NCBI RefSeq assembly: GCF_001426945.1
Contig: NZ_LMFS01000003.1
Span: forward strand, 219,108 to 283,107
DNA length: 64,000 nt
Direction: 5' to 3'
Source of the DNA: Pseudolabrys sp. Root1462
GTDB lineage: Bacteria; Pseudomonadota; Alphaproteobacteria; Rhizobiales; Xanthobacteraceae
Position 1 is the stretch's first letter, and each line of letters begins with the position of its first letter. The notes under the pieces were generated by a model. It searched no databases and was not told the origin of the DNA. It saw only the letters and a program-made list of their open reading frames with translations. Shown here in pieces: positions 19,375 through 28,484 of the stretch. Made by a program: the position numbers and the translations under genes.

Positions 19375-20106
19375 TCAGCGCGCCGGCTCAACGGACGTGA
19401 CACGCCGGCCGGCGAGCTTCTTGTGGATGTGCACCATGAAAGCCATGGCGAAGATCGGCGTCGCGAAATTGAGGATCGGGATCGATACGAATGCCGCGAT
19501 CACCAGTCCGGCCGTGAAGATGTAACCGACGTTGGCTTTGCGCATCGCCGTCACTTCCTGCGCCGGGCGAAAGCGCATCGCGGCGAGTTCGAAATATTCG
19601 CGGCTAAGCAGATAGGCGCTGGCGAAAAACAGGATCAGAAAGCCGAAGCCGGCGAACAGCAAGAACGGCAGCGCGACGATATAAACGACGAGCGACAACA
19701 GCGCGATCTTAAGGCCCTCGAGCACCGCCGGCAACATCGGCAGCGCGGTGCCCACCGGATCGGCCGGGTAGTATTCGCGTTCGACCGTTTCGGCGACCTC
19801 GTCAACGAAGAATGAGCCGACGAAAGCCGATACCGCCGGCATCAAAAACAGCGCGCCGGTGACGATACCGAGACCCGCCAGGATCGACAGGATCCAGGCC
19901 AGCGCCGCCCAGGCCGAATGCGATGCAAGGCCGGAGGTCTGCTCGGCCCAGGTCGCGCCGCTGTCGGCCAGGCTTGCCAGCACACGCTGCAGCGCGATGC
20001 CGATGATGACGATCAGCAGGATGGCGAGGCCCACGGCTTTCAGCAGCACGCCACGGAGCGCGGGGGTGAACAACTGGGCGAAAGCTTTGAGGGCGGCGTC
20101 GATCAT
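19375..20106 (-). CDS. EI24/CysZ-like membrane protein
   Basis: A roughly 243-residue integral membrane protein of the EI24 (CysZ) family, with about five hydrophobic segments (for example LKAVGLAILLIVIIGIAL, AWILSILAGLGIVTGALF, ALLSLVVYIVALPFLLF and AGLVIAAFVSIPIL). CysZ relatives are sulfate channels; this member lies away from the cys genes, so the substrate is unproven. ATG at 20106 fits the family start MIDAALKAF. An upstream GTG at 20157 overlaps the stop of the preceding gene as GTGA and would allow translational coupling, so a start 17 codons longer is an alternative. In an operon with the upstream gene. Confidence 0.83.
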   Translation of the reverse strand: MIDAALKAFAQLFTPALRGVLLKAVGLAILLIVIIGIALQRVLASLADSGATWAEQTSGLASHSAWAALAWILSILAGLGIVTGALFLMPAVSAFVGSFFVDEVAETVEREYYPADPVGTALPMLPAVLEGLKIALLSLVVYIVALPFLLFAGFGFLILFFASAYLLSREYFELAAMRFRPAQEVTAMRKANVGYIFTAGLVIAAFVSIPILNFATPIFAMAFMVHIHKKLAGRRVTSVEPAR

Positions 20107-20153
20107 GGGAAAGAGGTAGGGAACCGGGGGCTTGCTGGCAAGGCCGCCCGACG

Positions 20154-20954
20154 TCACGCCGCCGTCTTCTCGGCCATATCCTCCGGCACCAGCGTAACCG
20201 GTTCGGCATCCGGCAGGTCCGCCCAGGCGACCGATTTATAATTGAAGCCGCGCTCTATGGTCGGCTTCACCACCTGGAAGTAGGGCGAGATGTCGAAGTC
20301 GCGCGGCGCGTAAAGTGACGAATGGCGGATCTCCATGATCTCGGCGCGCTCGGCGGCGCTTTCGGCGCGCGTCGCCTTCGGCAGTATCGGATAGCGTACG
20401 TTCTGGAACGCCTCGGCGATCAGCGCCGAACAGATGATGCGGGTGGGATGACCGGAGCCCATCGCCAGCATGTGGCGGCGGAAACGGCGCGGCACCGGCA
20501 TCGGCAACAGATAGCGGGCGAGATCGAGGATGTTCTTGACGTCGTAGTCGAAGCCGATGCGCTCGCACGCGTAATTAACAACACTTGCGCGGTCGTCGTC
20601 GGACAGTCCGATCGGACGGCAGATGCGGGTATGGGCGTTGCCGTATTTCGACAGCGGCACGGCGACGACGCCCTTGCCGAGCTCGGCTTCGACCAGGGTC
20701 AGAGGCTCGCCTGAGGCCGAAACGCGATCGCCGATCGGCCCGACATAAAGCGCGGCATGGGACCAGGTTGATTGCGTGAGATATTTGATGATGCCCGCAA
20801 TGTGGCTGTTGCCTTCAATCAGAACAACATCGCCGGGCCGCAGCACCGCGGCCAGCGCGTCGGCGCGGCCTGGCACGAACTCGTGGTAGCCCGTTTCGGG
20901 TTTACCGAGATAGCGGGCAATCAGATGCCCAATGGAATTGGCGACCAGACCCAT
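20154..20954 (-). CDS. YiiX-like permuted NlpC/P60 (papain-like) hydrolase
   Basis: A 266-residue protein of the YiiX/YebB (PF05708) group of permuted papain-like enzymes. The catalytic His lies in STWSHAALYVG (about 82-92) and the catalytic Cys in IICSALIAEAFQ (about 174-185), the reverse of the canonical order. Other family marks are GDVVLIEGNSHIAGIIKYLTQ and FDYDVKNILDLARY. Family members are amidases or lipid-linked hydrolases acting on peptide or amide bonds; specific substrate unknown. No signal peptide is obvious, so it may act in the cytoplasm or be membrane-peripheral. Co-transcribed with the EI24 gene. Confidence 0.83.
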   Translation of the reverse strand: MGLVANSIGHLIARYLGKPETGYHEFVPGRADALAAVLRPGDVVLIEGNSHIAGIIKYLTQSTWSHAALYVGPIGDRVSASGEPLTLVEAELGKGVVAVPLSKYGNAHTRICRPIGLSDDDRASVVNYACERIGFDYDVKNILDLARYLLPMPVPRRFRRHMLAMGSGHPTRIICSALIAEAFQNVRYPILPKATRAESAAERAEIMEIRHSSLYAPRDFDISPYFQVVKPTIERGFNYKSVAWADLPDAEPVTLVPEDMAEKTAA

Positions 20955-21202
20955 GATGTGTGGCGCCGTCCCGCGCCCTCGCTACCGCGACGTTCCCCGG
21001 ATCGCGCTTTTCGCGTCTTGTTATTGCGCAACATAGGCAGGACAGCTTGCAAAACCGTTCATGTCGCGACGGTCGCAGCAAGACTTCGTTAGGCACAAAA
21101 ATGCTTGTCAAATGGGCGTTTCCGCCATTTCCGACCGCCCGATTGTAAGCTTTCGCATACCATGTTGATGCGCGGCGTCAATTCGCATGGTAGAAATTGC
21201 GC

Positions 21203-21886
21203 ATGGCACAGCAGAACGGCAAGCGGCCCAAGGCTCTCATCGCGTGGTCGAGCGGCAAGGACTCGGCCTGGGCGTTGCATGAGGCGCGCCGGGGCGGCGA
21301 CTACGACATTGTAGGCGCGCTGACCACGGTGACCGACAGCTTCTCGCGCGTGTCGATGCACGGCGTTCGCGAGGAATTGCTGGCGGCGCAACTCGCCGCG
21401 GCCGGCCTGCCGTCGATCACTGTGCGCATTCCCTATCCGTGTCCGAACGAAATCTATGAGCGCGAGATGGCCAAGGCGATGGAGCGCGCCAAGGCCGACG
21501 GCGTGACGCACGTCATCTTCGGCGACCTGTTTCTTGCCGACCTGCGCGCGTGGCGCGAGGAGAAGCTGAAATCGATTGGCATGACGGCGGTGTTTCCGCT
21601 GTGGCTGCGGCCAACCGATACGCTCGCGCGCGAGATGATTGCGGGCGGCCTCGAAGCACATCTGGCCGTGGTCGACATGGCCAAGCTTCAACCGTCTTTC
21701 GCCGGACGGCGGTTCGACGAGGCCTTACTTACCGATCTGCCCGAAGGCATCGATCCGTGCGGCGAGAACGGCGAGTTTCATTCCTTCGTCGCCGCCGGGC
21801 CGATGTTCGCGCGGCGCATCGCCGTCAAGCGCGGCGAGACAGTACAGCGGGATGGCTTTGCGTTTGCGGATTTGCTGGCGGGGTGA
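21203..21886 (+). CDS. Dph6-related ATP pyrophosphatase (diphthine-ammonia ligase family)
   Basis: A 227-residue PP-loop ATPase: the motif ALIAWSSGKDSAWAL near the N-terminus is the SGGKDS-type pyrophosphatase loop. The segment GVTHVIFGDLFLADLRAWRE and the C-terminal CGENGEFHSFVAAGPMF are shared with eukaryotic diphthine-ammonia ligase (Dph6). Bacteria lack diphthamide, so the target of these proteins is unknown; they probably adenylate and amidate or modify another substrate. ATG at 21203 is preferred over an in-frame TTG two codons upstream. It stands alone, ending at a hairpin repeat. Confidence 0.87.
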   Translation: MAQQNGKRPKALIAWSSGKDSAWALHEARRGGDYDIVGALTTVTDSFSRVSMHGVREELLAAQLAAAGLPSITVRIPYPCPNEIYEREMAKAMERAKADGVTHVIFGDLFLADLRAWREEKLKSIGMTAVFPLWLRPTDTLAREMIAGGLEAHLAVVDMAKLQPSFAGRRFDEALLTDLPEGIDPCGENGEFHSFVAAGPMFARRIAVKRGETVQRDGFAFADLLAG

Positions 21887-21961
21887 CTCAATCGAAGTCG
21901 TCGCGGGCGAGCGTCAGCGAGACCCGGGCTCGGGCGAGATTCGGCACGGCAGAGGATATGG

Positions 21962-21981
21962 GTCCCCGCTTTCGCGGGGAC
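21962..21981. repeat. Hairpin repeat GTCCCCGC-TTTC-GCGGGGAC
   Basis: Perfect 8-bp stem with a 4-nt loop between convergent genes. The same family is present at 55337-55356. It probably stops transcription from both sides. Confidence 0.75.
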
Positions 21982-21991
21982 GATGCAATAA

Positions 21992-24400
21992 CTAGCCCCT
22001 CAGCACGCCGCCGGTGCGCTTGCCGACTTCGGCGACGATCTTCTGACCGAGCGCGTCGATCTCGGCATCGGTCATGGTCTTGTCGCGCGGCTGGATGGTG
22101 ACGGCGATCGCCACCGACTTCTTGCCGGGCTCGATGCCAGTGCCTTCATAGACGTCGAATACCGTGACGCCCGTGATCAGCTTCTTGTCGACATTCTGCG
22201 CGGCACGGATGATGTCGCCGGCCTTGACCTTGCCATCCACGACGAAGGCGAAGTCGCGATCGACCGGCTGGAATGCCGACAGTTCGAGCAGCGGCTTGGC
22301 GCGGGTCGGACGGGCCTTGGCGGCCGGAATATTGTCGAGGAGAACCTCGAAGCCGACCAGCGGGCCGTCGAGCTTCAGCGCGGTGAGCATGCGCGGATGG
22401 ATTTCGCCGAAATGGCCGATGACGTTCTGCGGGCCGAGCTGGATGGTGCCGGAACGGCCGGGGTGAAACCAGGCCGGTCCCCCGGGCACGACCTGCAGCG
22501 ATCCGACCAACGCACCCGCCGCAGCCAACGCCGCCAGCGCGTCGGCCTTGGCATCAAACACATCGACCGGTTTGGCGGCGCGCGACCAGTGGCGGCCGGC
22601 GCCGTCCGGCTTCGCCAGCGCGCGGCGCAGGCCGGAAGCAGCGATGAACTGATCGTCGGGCCGGTCGCCCTTGAAAATCTGGCCGACTTCGAACAGCGCG
22701 ACGTCGGGATAGCCGCGGTCCGCGTTCTTCTGCGCCGAGGCCAAGAGGCCGGGCAGCAGGCTCGGGCGCATATCGGAGAGCTCGGCCGCGATCGGATTGG
22801 CCAGCGCCAGTTCCGGTTTGCCGCCGCCGAACAGTTCGGCTTCGCGCTTCGACACGAAAGACCACGTGACCGCCTCGGTCATGCCGCGCGCGGCGAGCCC
22901 GCGCTTGGCTTTGCGCGTGCGCGACTGGATCGGGGTCAAGACCGGTTTGCGATCGTTCTCGCCGCGTGGGAACGGCGTCGACGGCACGGCGTCGACGCCG
23001 TGAATGCGCACCAGCTCCTCGACGATGTCGGCGCGGCCGTGAACGTCCGGGCGCCATGACGGTACCGCGACCTTCCAGCGTTCGCCCTGGCCGGCGACAA
23101 AGAAGCCAAGCCGCTCGAGCGTGCGCCGAGCCTCGACCTGCGGCAGTTTAATGCCGACCAGCCGCTCGAGCTCCGACGCCGGATAATCGACGACAACATC
23201 CTTCGGCGTCGGATCGCCGGCGACGACGATTTCCGACGGCTCGCCGCCGCAGAGATCGAGCACCATCTGCGTCGCCAGCTCGAGGCCGGGGATCATGAAA
23301 TTCGTATCGACGCCGCGCTCGAAGCGATAGCGCGCGTCGGTGTTGATGCCGAGCTTGCGGCCGGTCTGCGCGATGTTGAAGGCATCCCACAGCGCCGATT
23401 CGATCAGCACGTCGGTGGTATTCTCGTCGCAGCCCGACTCCTCGCCGCCCATGATGCCGGCGAGCGATTCAACGGCACGTTCGTCGGCGATGACGCACAT
23501 GGCACTGTCGAGTTCGTAGGTGCGGCCGTCGAGCGCCAGCAGCTTCTCGCCGTTCTTGGCGCGGCGCACGGTGAGATTGCCGGTGACCTTCCTGGCGTCG
23601 AACACATGCAGTGGCCGACCCCGGTCGAAGGTCATGTAGTTGGTGATATCGACGAGTGCGTTGATCGGGCGCAAGCCGATGGCGGCGAGCCGCTTCTGCA
23701 TCCATTCCGGCGACGGGCCGTTCTTCACGCCGCGCACCAGGCGCAGGCCGAAGGCCGGGCACAGGATCGGGTCTTCGATCGTCACGCCGACCGGGCAGGG
23801 GAATTTGCCCTCAACCCGCTTCGGCGTGTTCTCCTTGTACTCGCCGATCAGCGTCGCGGCGAGATCGCGCGCGATACCGTTGACCGATGTGCAATCGGAG
23901 CGGTTCGGCGTCAGATTGATTTCGACCACCGGCTCGGTGAGACCGAGCACGTCGGCAAACGGCTTGCCGATCGGCGCGTCGGCCGGCATTTCGATGATGC
24001 CGTCGTGATCGGCGTTGAAGCCGATCTCGGCGCCGGAAATCATCATGCCCTGCGATTCGACGCCGCGGATCTTGCCGACCGACAGTGTGATGTCCTTCGC
24101 CGGGATGTAAGTGCCGGGCAGGCCGAGCACGGTCTTGAGGCCGGCGCGCGCGTTCGGTGCGCCGCAGACGATCTGCAGTGGCGTGCCGCTGCCATTGTCG
24201 ACCTTGCAGACGCGCAGGCGGTCCGCGTTCGGATGCTGCACAGCCTCGAGGATCTGCACGACCTTGAACGGCTCGTATTCCTTGGCCTTGTCCTCGACGT
24301 GCTCGACCTCGAGCCCGATCATGGTGAGCTTGTCGACGATCTCGTCGAGCGAAGCCGTGGTGTCGAGATGATCCTTCAGCCAGGAGAGAGTGAATTTCAT
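21992..24400 (-). CDS. pheT: Phenylalanyl-tRNA synthetase beta subunit
   Basis: Forms the (alpha-beta)2 enzyme with PheS that charges tRNA-Phe. The 802-residue product has an N-terminal tRNA-binding (EMAP-like) domain starting [14 protein letters not shown], followed by B3/B4 editing segments around [15 protein letters not shown]-like [11 protein letters not shown] and [19 protein letters not shown], and ends in the ferredoxin-fold anticodon-binding domain ([23 protein letters not shown]). Length is standard. Its ATG overlaps the stop of pheS by ATGA, showing translational coupling. Confidence 0.98.
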   Translation of the reverse strand: MKFTLSWLKDHLDTTASLDEIVDKLTMIGLEVEHVEDKAKEYEPFKVVQILEAVQHPNADRLRVCKVDNGSGTPLQIVCGAPNARAGLKTVLGLPGTYIPAKDITLSVGKIRGVESQGMMISGAEIGFNADHDGIIEMPADAPIGKPFADVLGLTEPVVEINLTPNRSDCTSVNGIARDLAATLIGEYKENTPKRVEGKFPCPVGVTIEDPILCPAFGLRLVRGVKNGPSPEWMQKRLAAIGLRPINALVDITNYMTFDRGRPLHVFDARKVTGNLTVRRAKNGEKLLALDGRTYELDSAMCVIADERAVESLAGIMGGEESGCDENTTDVLIESALWDAFNIAQTGRKLGINTDARYRFERGVDTNFMIPGLELATQMVLDLCGGEPSEIVVAGDPTPKDVVVDYPASELERLVGIKLPQVEARRTLERLGFFVAGQGERWKVAVPSWRPDVHGRADIVEELVRIHGVDAVPSTPFPRGENDRKPVLTPIQSRTRKAKRGLAARGMTEAVTWSFVSKREAELFGGGKPELALANPIAAELSDMRPSLLPGLLASAQKNADRGYPDVALFEVGQIFKGDRPDDQFIAASGLRRALAKPDGAGRHWSRAAKPVDVFDAKADALAALAAAGALVGSLQVVPGGPAWFHPGRSGTIQLGPQNVIGHFGEIHPRMLTALKLDGPLVGFEVLLDNIPAAKARPTRAKPLLELSAFQPVDRDFAFVVDGKVKAGDIIRAAQNVDKKLITGVTVFDVYEGTGIEPGKKSVAIAVTIQPRDKTMTDAEIDALGQKIVAEVGKRTGGVLRG

Positions 24401-25479
24401 GAGCTGAGCCCTCCCGCGAGCGTCGGGAAGTCGAGCGGGCGGAAGCCGTAGTGGTTGAGCCAGCGCACGTCCGCCTCGAAGAAGGCGCGCAGATCGTTGA
24501 TGCCGTATTTCAGCATGGCGATGCGATCGATACCCATGCCCCAGGCGAAGCCCTGGTACTCGGCCGGATCGAGGCCGCAGTTCTTCAGCACGTTCGGATG
24601 CACCATGCCGCAGCCGAGAATCTCCAGCCAGTCATTGCCTTCGCCGAAGCGGATTTCGCCCTTGTCGCGCCGGCACTGGATGTCGACTTCCATCGACGGC
24701 TCGGTGAACGGAAAGAACGAGGGACGGAAGCGCATCTTGACGCTGTCGACTTCGAAGAATGCCTTGCAGAATTCTTCGAGAATCCATTTCAGGTGGCCGA
24801 GATGCGAGCCCTTGTCGATGACCAGGCCTTCGACCTGATGGAACATCGGCGTGTGCGTCTGGTCCGAGTCCGAGCGGTAGGTGCGGCCGGGAATGATGAC
24901 GCGGATCGGCGGCTTCTGGGTGAGCATGGTGCGCACCTGGACAGGCGAGGTGTGCGTGCGCAGCAGCAGCCGCGAGCCGTCCGACTTCGGCGGGAAGTAG
25001 AACGTGTCGTGCATCTCCCGGGCCGGATGGCCTTCGGGGAAATTCAGCTTGGTGAAGTTGTAGTCGTCGGTCTCGATATCCGGACCTTCGGCGACCGCGA
25101 AGCCCATGTCGGCGAAGATCGCGGTGAGCTCGTCGATCACCTGGCTGATCGGATGCACGCGACCGGTTTCGGCCGGCGGCTCCGCGGTCGGCAGCGTGAC
25201 GTCGACGGTTTCGGACGCGAGGCGCGCATCGAGGGCAGCGGCGCCGAGCTCTTCCTTGCGCGCGGCAATCGCGGCGCCGACCTTGTCCTTGAGGCCGTTG
25301 ATCGCCGGGCCCTTGGCCTTGCGCTCGTCCGGCGTCATGGCGCCGAGCGTCTTCAGCAGCGCCGACACCGTGCCGCTCTTGCCGAGCGCAGCGACGCGGA
25401 CCGCTTCCAGCGCGGCCTCATCCTTGGCGGCGCCGATGGCGGCGGTGAGTTCGGATTCGAGTTTGGCGATGTCGGACAT
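24397..25479 (-). CDS. pheS: Phenylalanyl-tRNA synthetase alpha subunit
   Basis: Catalytic subunit of phenylalanyl-tRNA synthetase. A coiled-coil N-terminus (about 1-85) precedes a class II core: motif 2 [16 protein letters not shown] and motif 3 [18 protein letters not shown]; the Phe-binding segment [12 protein letters not shown] is present. The 360-residue length is normal. The chosen ATG at 25479 gives [11 protein letters not shown]; upstream sequence is palindromic repeat, not coding. The stop overlaps pheT by ATGA. Co-directional with rplT and rpmI but separated from them by a 160-bp repeat pair. Confidence 0.98.
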   Translation of the reverse strand: MSDIAKLESELTAAIGAAKDEAALEAVRVAALGKSGTVSALLKTLGAMTPDERKAKGPAINGLKDKVGAAIAARKEELGAAALDARLASETVDVTLPTAEPPAETGRVHPISQVIDELTAIFADMGFAVAEGPDIETDDYNFTKLNFPEGHPAREMHDTFYFPPKSDGSRLLLRTHTSPVQVRTMLTQKPPIRVIIPGRTYRSDSDQTHTPMFHQVEGLVIDKGSHLGHLKWILEEFCKAFFEVDSVKMRFRPSFFPFTEPSMEVDIQCRRDKGEIRFGEGNDWLEILGCGMVHPNVLKNCGLDPAEYQGFAWGMGIDRIAMLKYGINDLRAFFEADVRWLNHYGFRPLDFPTLAGGLSS

Positions 25480-25495
25480 GAATAACCCCGGGACC

Positions 25496-25551
25496 ACCTC
25501 CCCCTGGAGGGGGGGAGGTCGATTGCGCGGAAGCGCAATCGGGTGGGGGTG
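25496..25551. repeat. Two-hairpin repeat, left copy (pheS-rplT gap)
   Basis: First hairpin ACCTCCCCC / GGGGGAGGT (25496-25519), then GATTGCGC-GGAA-GCGCAATC (25521-25540), then GGGTGGGGGTG followed by ATTTTCGTC. Same architecture as the left copy beside the DUF559 gene. Confidence 0.8.
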
Positions 25552-25570
25552 ATTTTCGTCAGGTGAGTAG

Positions 25571-25633
25571 CACCCCACCCCGCTCGCTGTCGCAAAGGCT
25601 CCAGCGAGCGACCCTCCCCCTGCAGGGGAGGGT
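25571..25633. repeat. Two-hairpin repeat, right inverted copy (pheS-rplT gap)
   Basis: In reverse: hairpin ACCCTCCCC / GGGGAGGGT (25611-25633), then CTCGCTG ... CAGCGAG, then CGGGGTGGGGTG and CTACTCAC. It is inverted relative to the left copy, with only about 19 bp between them. Confidence 0.8.
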
Positions 25634-25641
25634 AAAGCGAG

Positions 25642-26022
25642 TTAGGCTGTCGCCGCTTCGGCCTGCGCCGGAATGGCGGCCTTGGCCTTCTCGACGATCG
25701 CGGCAAACGCACCCGGCTCGTTGATCGCGAGGTCCGAGAGAACCTTACGGTCGATGACGAGGCCGGACTTGTTGAGGCCGTCGATGAACTTCGAGTAGCT
25801 CAGGCCGAACGGACGCACGGCGGCGTTGAGGCGCTGGATCCACAAAGCGCGGAAGGTGCGCTTCTTGCGCTTGCGGTCGCGGAACGCGTACTGGCCGGCC
25901 TTTTCGACCGCCTGCTTGGCGACGCGGATGGTGTTCTTGCGGCGGCCATAATAGCCCTTGGCGGCCTTGTAGACTTTCTTGTGCTTGGCGTGGGCGGTAA
26001 CGCCACGTTTAACGCGGGCCAT
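25642..26022 (-). CDS. rplT: 50S ribosomal protein L20
   Basis: Large-subunit assembly protein and, in many bacteria, a translational repressor of its own operon. The 126-residue product is highly basic in its N-terminal helical half ([26 protein letters not shown] ... [19 protein letters not shown] is split here as separate segments), with the RNA-binding globular C-terminal domain and an Ala-rich tail. It is downstream of rpmI with 58 nt between. In this genome the leader infC is not adjacent, so L20 autoregulation via infC would need a different arrangement. Confidence 0.97.
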   Translation of the reverse strand: MARVKRGVTAHAKHKKVYKAAKGYYGRRKNTIRVAKQAVEKAGQYAFRDRKRKKRTFRALWIQRLNAAVRPFGLSYSKFIDGLNKSGLVIDRKVLSDLAINEPGAFAAIVEKAKAAIPAQAEAATA

Positions 26023-26080
26023 AGGAAAACTCCTTCAGCTAATCTTGCAAACGATTGGGGATGGCGATCAGGAAATGGGC

Positions 26081-26281
26081 TTAGCCGTTCGGCAGCCAGT
26101 ATTTCTTGACGTTGTCGCCGTCGGTCTTGAACAGCACAGCAGTGCCGCGATGCTCGCGGATCTGCTTGGTGGTGCGCTTGATCATGCCGTGACGTTTGCC
26201 GGACTGTTGGAATTTCACCTTGCCGGTCGCGGTGATTTTGAAGCGCTTTTTGGCGCCCGATTTGGTCTTCAGCTTGGGCAT
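26081..26281 (-). CDS. rpmI: 50S ribosomal protein L35
   Basis: A 66-residue, very basic ribosomal protein starting [20 protein letters not shown] and ending VKKYWLPNG, the normal family length. ATG at 26281 is clear by homology; the frame is open further upstream but that sequence does not look coding. First gene of an rpmI-rplT unit, with its promoter somewhere in the 396-nt gap upstream, because infC has been separated from it by an opposite-strand gene. Confidence 0.96.
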   Translation of the reverse strand: MPKLKTKSGAKKRFKITATGKVKFQQSGKRHGMIKRTTKQIREHRGTAVLFKTDGDNVKKYWLPNG

Positions 26282-26677
26282 TTTGCTCTCCAATACGGCC
26301 GTCGCTAGGCACCCGAAGGCGCTGCACAGCCAAGTCTGCGCTCGAGGGACAACACGTCCCCGAAGCGGTGCTCGGTATTGAGCGGGTATCGCCGCCACGG
26401 CAGCCCTTGTCGGCCGGTCGGCGAGAGCGCGGTGTATGCCAGAGGCCGGCCGATTTATCAACAGAGCCGGTGGCTCCGTTGATGGCGACTGCCGGTCTCC
26501 TCAGGACGGGTCCCGACTGGGCGAAACGGCAGGCATCTCGATCGATTTTGCTCAATTCTGGAGGATATTCATAGTCTTCGCGGGTTGCGACCGAACGCCC
26601 AATCAGTTATATTGTTCCCGCAACCAACATAATGAGGGCATGGCACCCGCCTTACGCGGAAAGAGGAGAATATTGGC
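26282..26677. other. Divergent intergenic region rpmI / methyltransferase
   Basis: 396 nt containing promoters for both neighbours. A sigma-70-like promoter for the rightward gene is given separately. GC falls sharply from about 26540 onwards. I see no open frame here that looks coding. Confidence 0.6.
26585..26613 (+). promoter_or_regulatory. Sigma-70-like promoter with flanking inverted repeat
   Basis: TTGCGA, 17-bp spacer, TATATT, about 65 bp before the methyltransferase start. Inverted repeats GGTTGCG (26583-26589) and CGCAACC (26619-26625) flank it and could be an operator. An AGAGGAG Shine-Dalgarno lies at 26662-26668. Confidence 0.6.
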
Positions 26678-27640
26678 ATGAATATTTCTGTCAATTATGC
26701 TACTATCAATCAAGCAAAGATGGATTTCACTGATCTTTATACTTCTAAAGACCCTAGAAATTACTTCAAGTATCTTGGTCAGCTTGACTATATTATCCCT
26801 CATCTTGCTCAGCCTGTTTTCGCCCAACTGATCAAGGCTCGCCAGGAAACCCAGACCGAACCCGTTACCGTCCTCGACGTCGGCTGTTCCTACGCTATCA
26901 ACGGCGCCCTGATGAAATATGCCGTCGACTACGAAGCGCTGCGTCAGCGCTACACTGCACCCTCGCTACAGCCCCTGAACAGCGCCGAGGTGCTTGAACT
27001 CGACCGCCACTTCTACCGGTCGTGGCCGCAGAACAAGGGCGTCAATGTCATCGGCCTCGACGTCTCGGAGAACGCGGTTCGCTATGCCGAGGACGCCGGC
27101 ATCCTCGGCCGCGGTCTCGCCATCGATCTGGAAAGCCGCGACCCCACGCCGGAAGAAGCCGCCATCCTCGCCGACGTCGATATCATCGTGTCGACCGGCT
27201 GCGTCGGCTACGTGACCTCGAAGACCTTCCAGCGCATCGCCAAGGTGGCGCGCAAGGGACGCACCGCTTGGGCCGCCAATTTTGTGCTGCGCATGTTTCC
27301 TTTTGACGGCATCGCTAAAACGCTGGCCGACCAGGGCCTCGTCACCGAGCCCTATGAAGGCGCTACTTTCGTGCAGCGCCGCTTCGCCAACCGCGACGAA
27401 ATGGAAAAGGCGGTCATGGCGGTGGAGGGTCGCGGCCTCGACACCGATGGCCTCGAGACCGAAGGGCTCTATCACTCCAACCTGTTTGTTTCGCGGCCGC
27501 TGGAGGAAATCGAACGCCGCCCGATCCAGGAACTGGTGACGGTCATCAGCGGCGCCAACAAGCTGTGGTCGGTCGGCGCCAATGTGCTCGGCAGCTACGG
27601 CCAGGAAGTGCGCCAGGCGGCGCGGGCGCGGCGGGGTTAA
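26678..27640 (+). CDS. Class I SAM-dependent methyltransferase-like protein
   Basis: A 320-residue protein with a Rossmann-type motif VTVLDVGCSYAINGALMKY (about 64-82), then VNVIGLDVSENAVRYAE (motif II-like) and ADVDIIVSTGCVGYV, fitting a class I methyltransferase fold; substrate unknown. The first ~45 codons are strikingly AT-rich and use T-ending codons (AAT ATT TCT, ACT, CTT, CCT), unlike the GC-rich remainder, which resembles a translation-ramp or a recombinant 5' end. It has a good SD and promoter. It lies on the opposite strand between infC and rpmI, splitting a normally continuous operon. Confidence 0.72.
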   Translation: MNISVNYATINQAKMDFTDLYTSKDPRNYFKYLGQLDYIIPHLAQPVFAQLIKARQETQTEPVTVLDVGCSYAINGALMKYAVDYEALRQRYTAPSLQPLNSAEVLELDRHFYRSWPQNKGVNVIGLDVSENAVRYAEDAGILGRGLAIDLESRDPTPEEAAILADVDIIVSTGCVGYVTSKTFQRIAKVARKGRTAWAANFVLRMFPFDGIAKTLADQGLVTEPYEGATFVQRRFANRDEMEKAVMAVEGRGLDTDGLETEGLYHSNLFVSRPLEEIERRPIQELVTVISGANKLWSVGANVLGSYGQEVRQAARARRG

Positions 27641-27692
27641 AATTCGCCTGAACCGTTCGGTACGGGCGTTGGCGAGGACGAGCCGAAACGCA

Positions 27693-27718
27693 AAACGCGC
27701 CGGTTTCCCGGCGCGTTT
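27693..27718. terminator. Bidirectional terminator (methyltransferase / infC)
   Basis: Perfect 11-bp stem AAACGCGCCGG / CCGGCGCGTTT with a TTTC loop between two convergent genes, with flanking A and T runs. It isolates infC from the methyltransferase. Confidence 0.85.
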
Positions 27719-27741
27719 ATTAGCTTCAGATCAAGGACCGC

Positions 27742-28281
27742 TTAACGCGGCGCCAGCAGCATGACCATCTGGCGACCTTCAAAGCGCGGTTCCGACTCGA
27801 CCTTGGAAATCTTGTCGGTGTCTTCCTTCACCCGCTGCAGCAGCTTGTAACCGAGTTCCTGGTGGGCCATTTCGCGTCCGCGGAATCGCAAGGTGATCTT
27901 GACCTTGTCGCCTTCCTCGAAGAAGCGCTGCATGGACCGCATCTTCACCTGGTAATCGTGATCGTCGATCATCGGCCGGAGTTTGATCTCCTTGATCTCG
28001 ACGACTTTCTGCTTCTTGCGAGCTTCCGCCGCTTTCTTCTGCGCCTGGAATTTGTACTTGCCGTAATCCAGGATCTTGGCGACGGGCGGGGTGGAATTCG
28101 GGGCGATCTCGACGAGGTCAAGCCCGGCCGCCTGGGCAAGCCCGATGGCGGTTTCCGTGGCGACAATACCTTTGTTATCGCCAGTGGCATCGATCAGCTG
28201 AACCTCGCGGGAGCGGATCTCCTCATTGATGCGCGGGCCGTCCTTTTGGGCGGGCAGCGCTGCTTTCATCGGACGACGAAT
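27742..28281 (-). CDS. infC: Translation initiation factor IF-3 (AUU start)
   Basis: IF-3 prevents subunit reassociation and proofreads the start codon and initiator tRNA on the 30S subunit. The 179-residue product has the N-terminal domain ([20 protein letters not shown]), the linker ([19 protein letters not shown]) and the C-terminal domain ([16 protein letters not shown]). No ATG or GTG fits a normal start; GAGGAGA (28290-28296) lies 8 nt before an ATT codon at 28281, giving [12 protein letters not shown], as in infC genes that start with AUU and are autoregulated by IF-3 discrimination against non-canonical starts. An ATG four codons later is 20 nt from the SD. Confidence 0.94.
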   Translation of the reverse strand: MRRPMKAALPAQKDGPRINEEIRSREVQLIDATGDNKGIVATETAIGLAQAAGLDLVEIAPNSTPPVAKILDYGKYKFQAQKKAAEARKKQKVVEIKEIKLRPMIDDHDYQVKMRSMQRFFEEGDKVKITLRFRGREMAHQELGYKLLQRVKEDTDKISKVESEPRFEGRQMVMLLAPR

Positions 28282-28296
28282 GGCACTTCTCTCCTC
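28282..28296 (-). promoter_or_regulatory. Shine-Dalgarno for AUU start of infC
   Basis: GAGGAGA on the minus strand with 8 nt to the ATT codon. The spacing supports ATT over the later ATG and is consistent with autoregulated initiation. Confidence 0.8.
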
Positions 28297-28484
28297 TATT
28301 GTTGCAACGATAGTGACGTAGAGCCTGCGGCTTATAGCATCTGACGCGGCTGAATCCAAAAAGGAGCGCCGCGGGCCGCGAAAACAGCCCTTCTTAAAAG
28401 ATCGGTATTAACCCCCGATCTGTCAACGCGGTTCCGGGTCAAGCTTGCGTCGAAAATGGCTTAAAACATATCGATTATTTGCAT

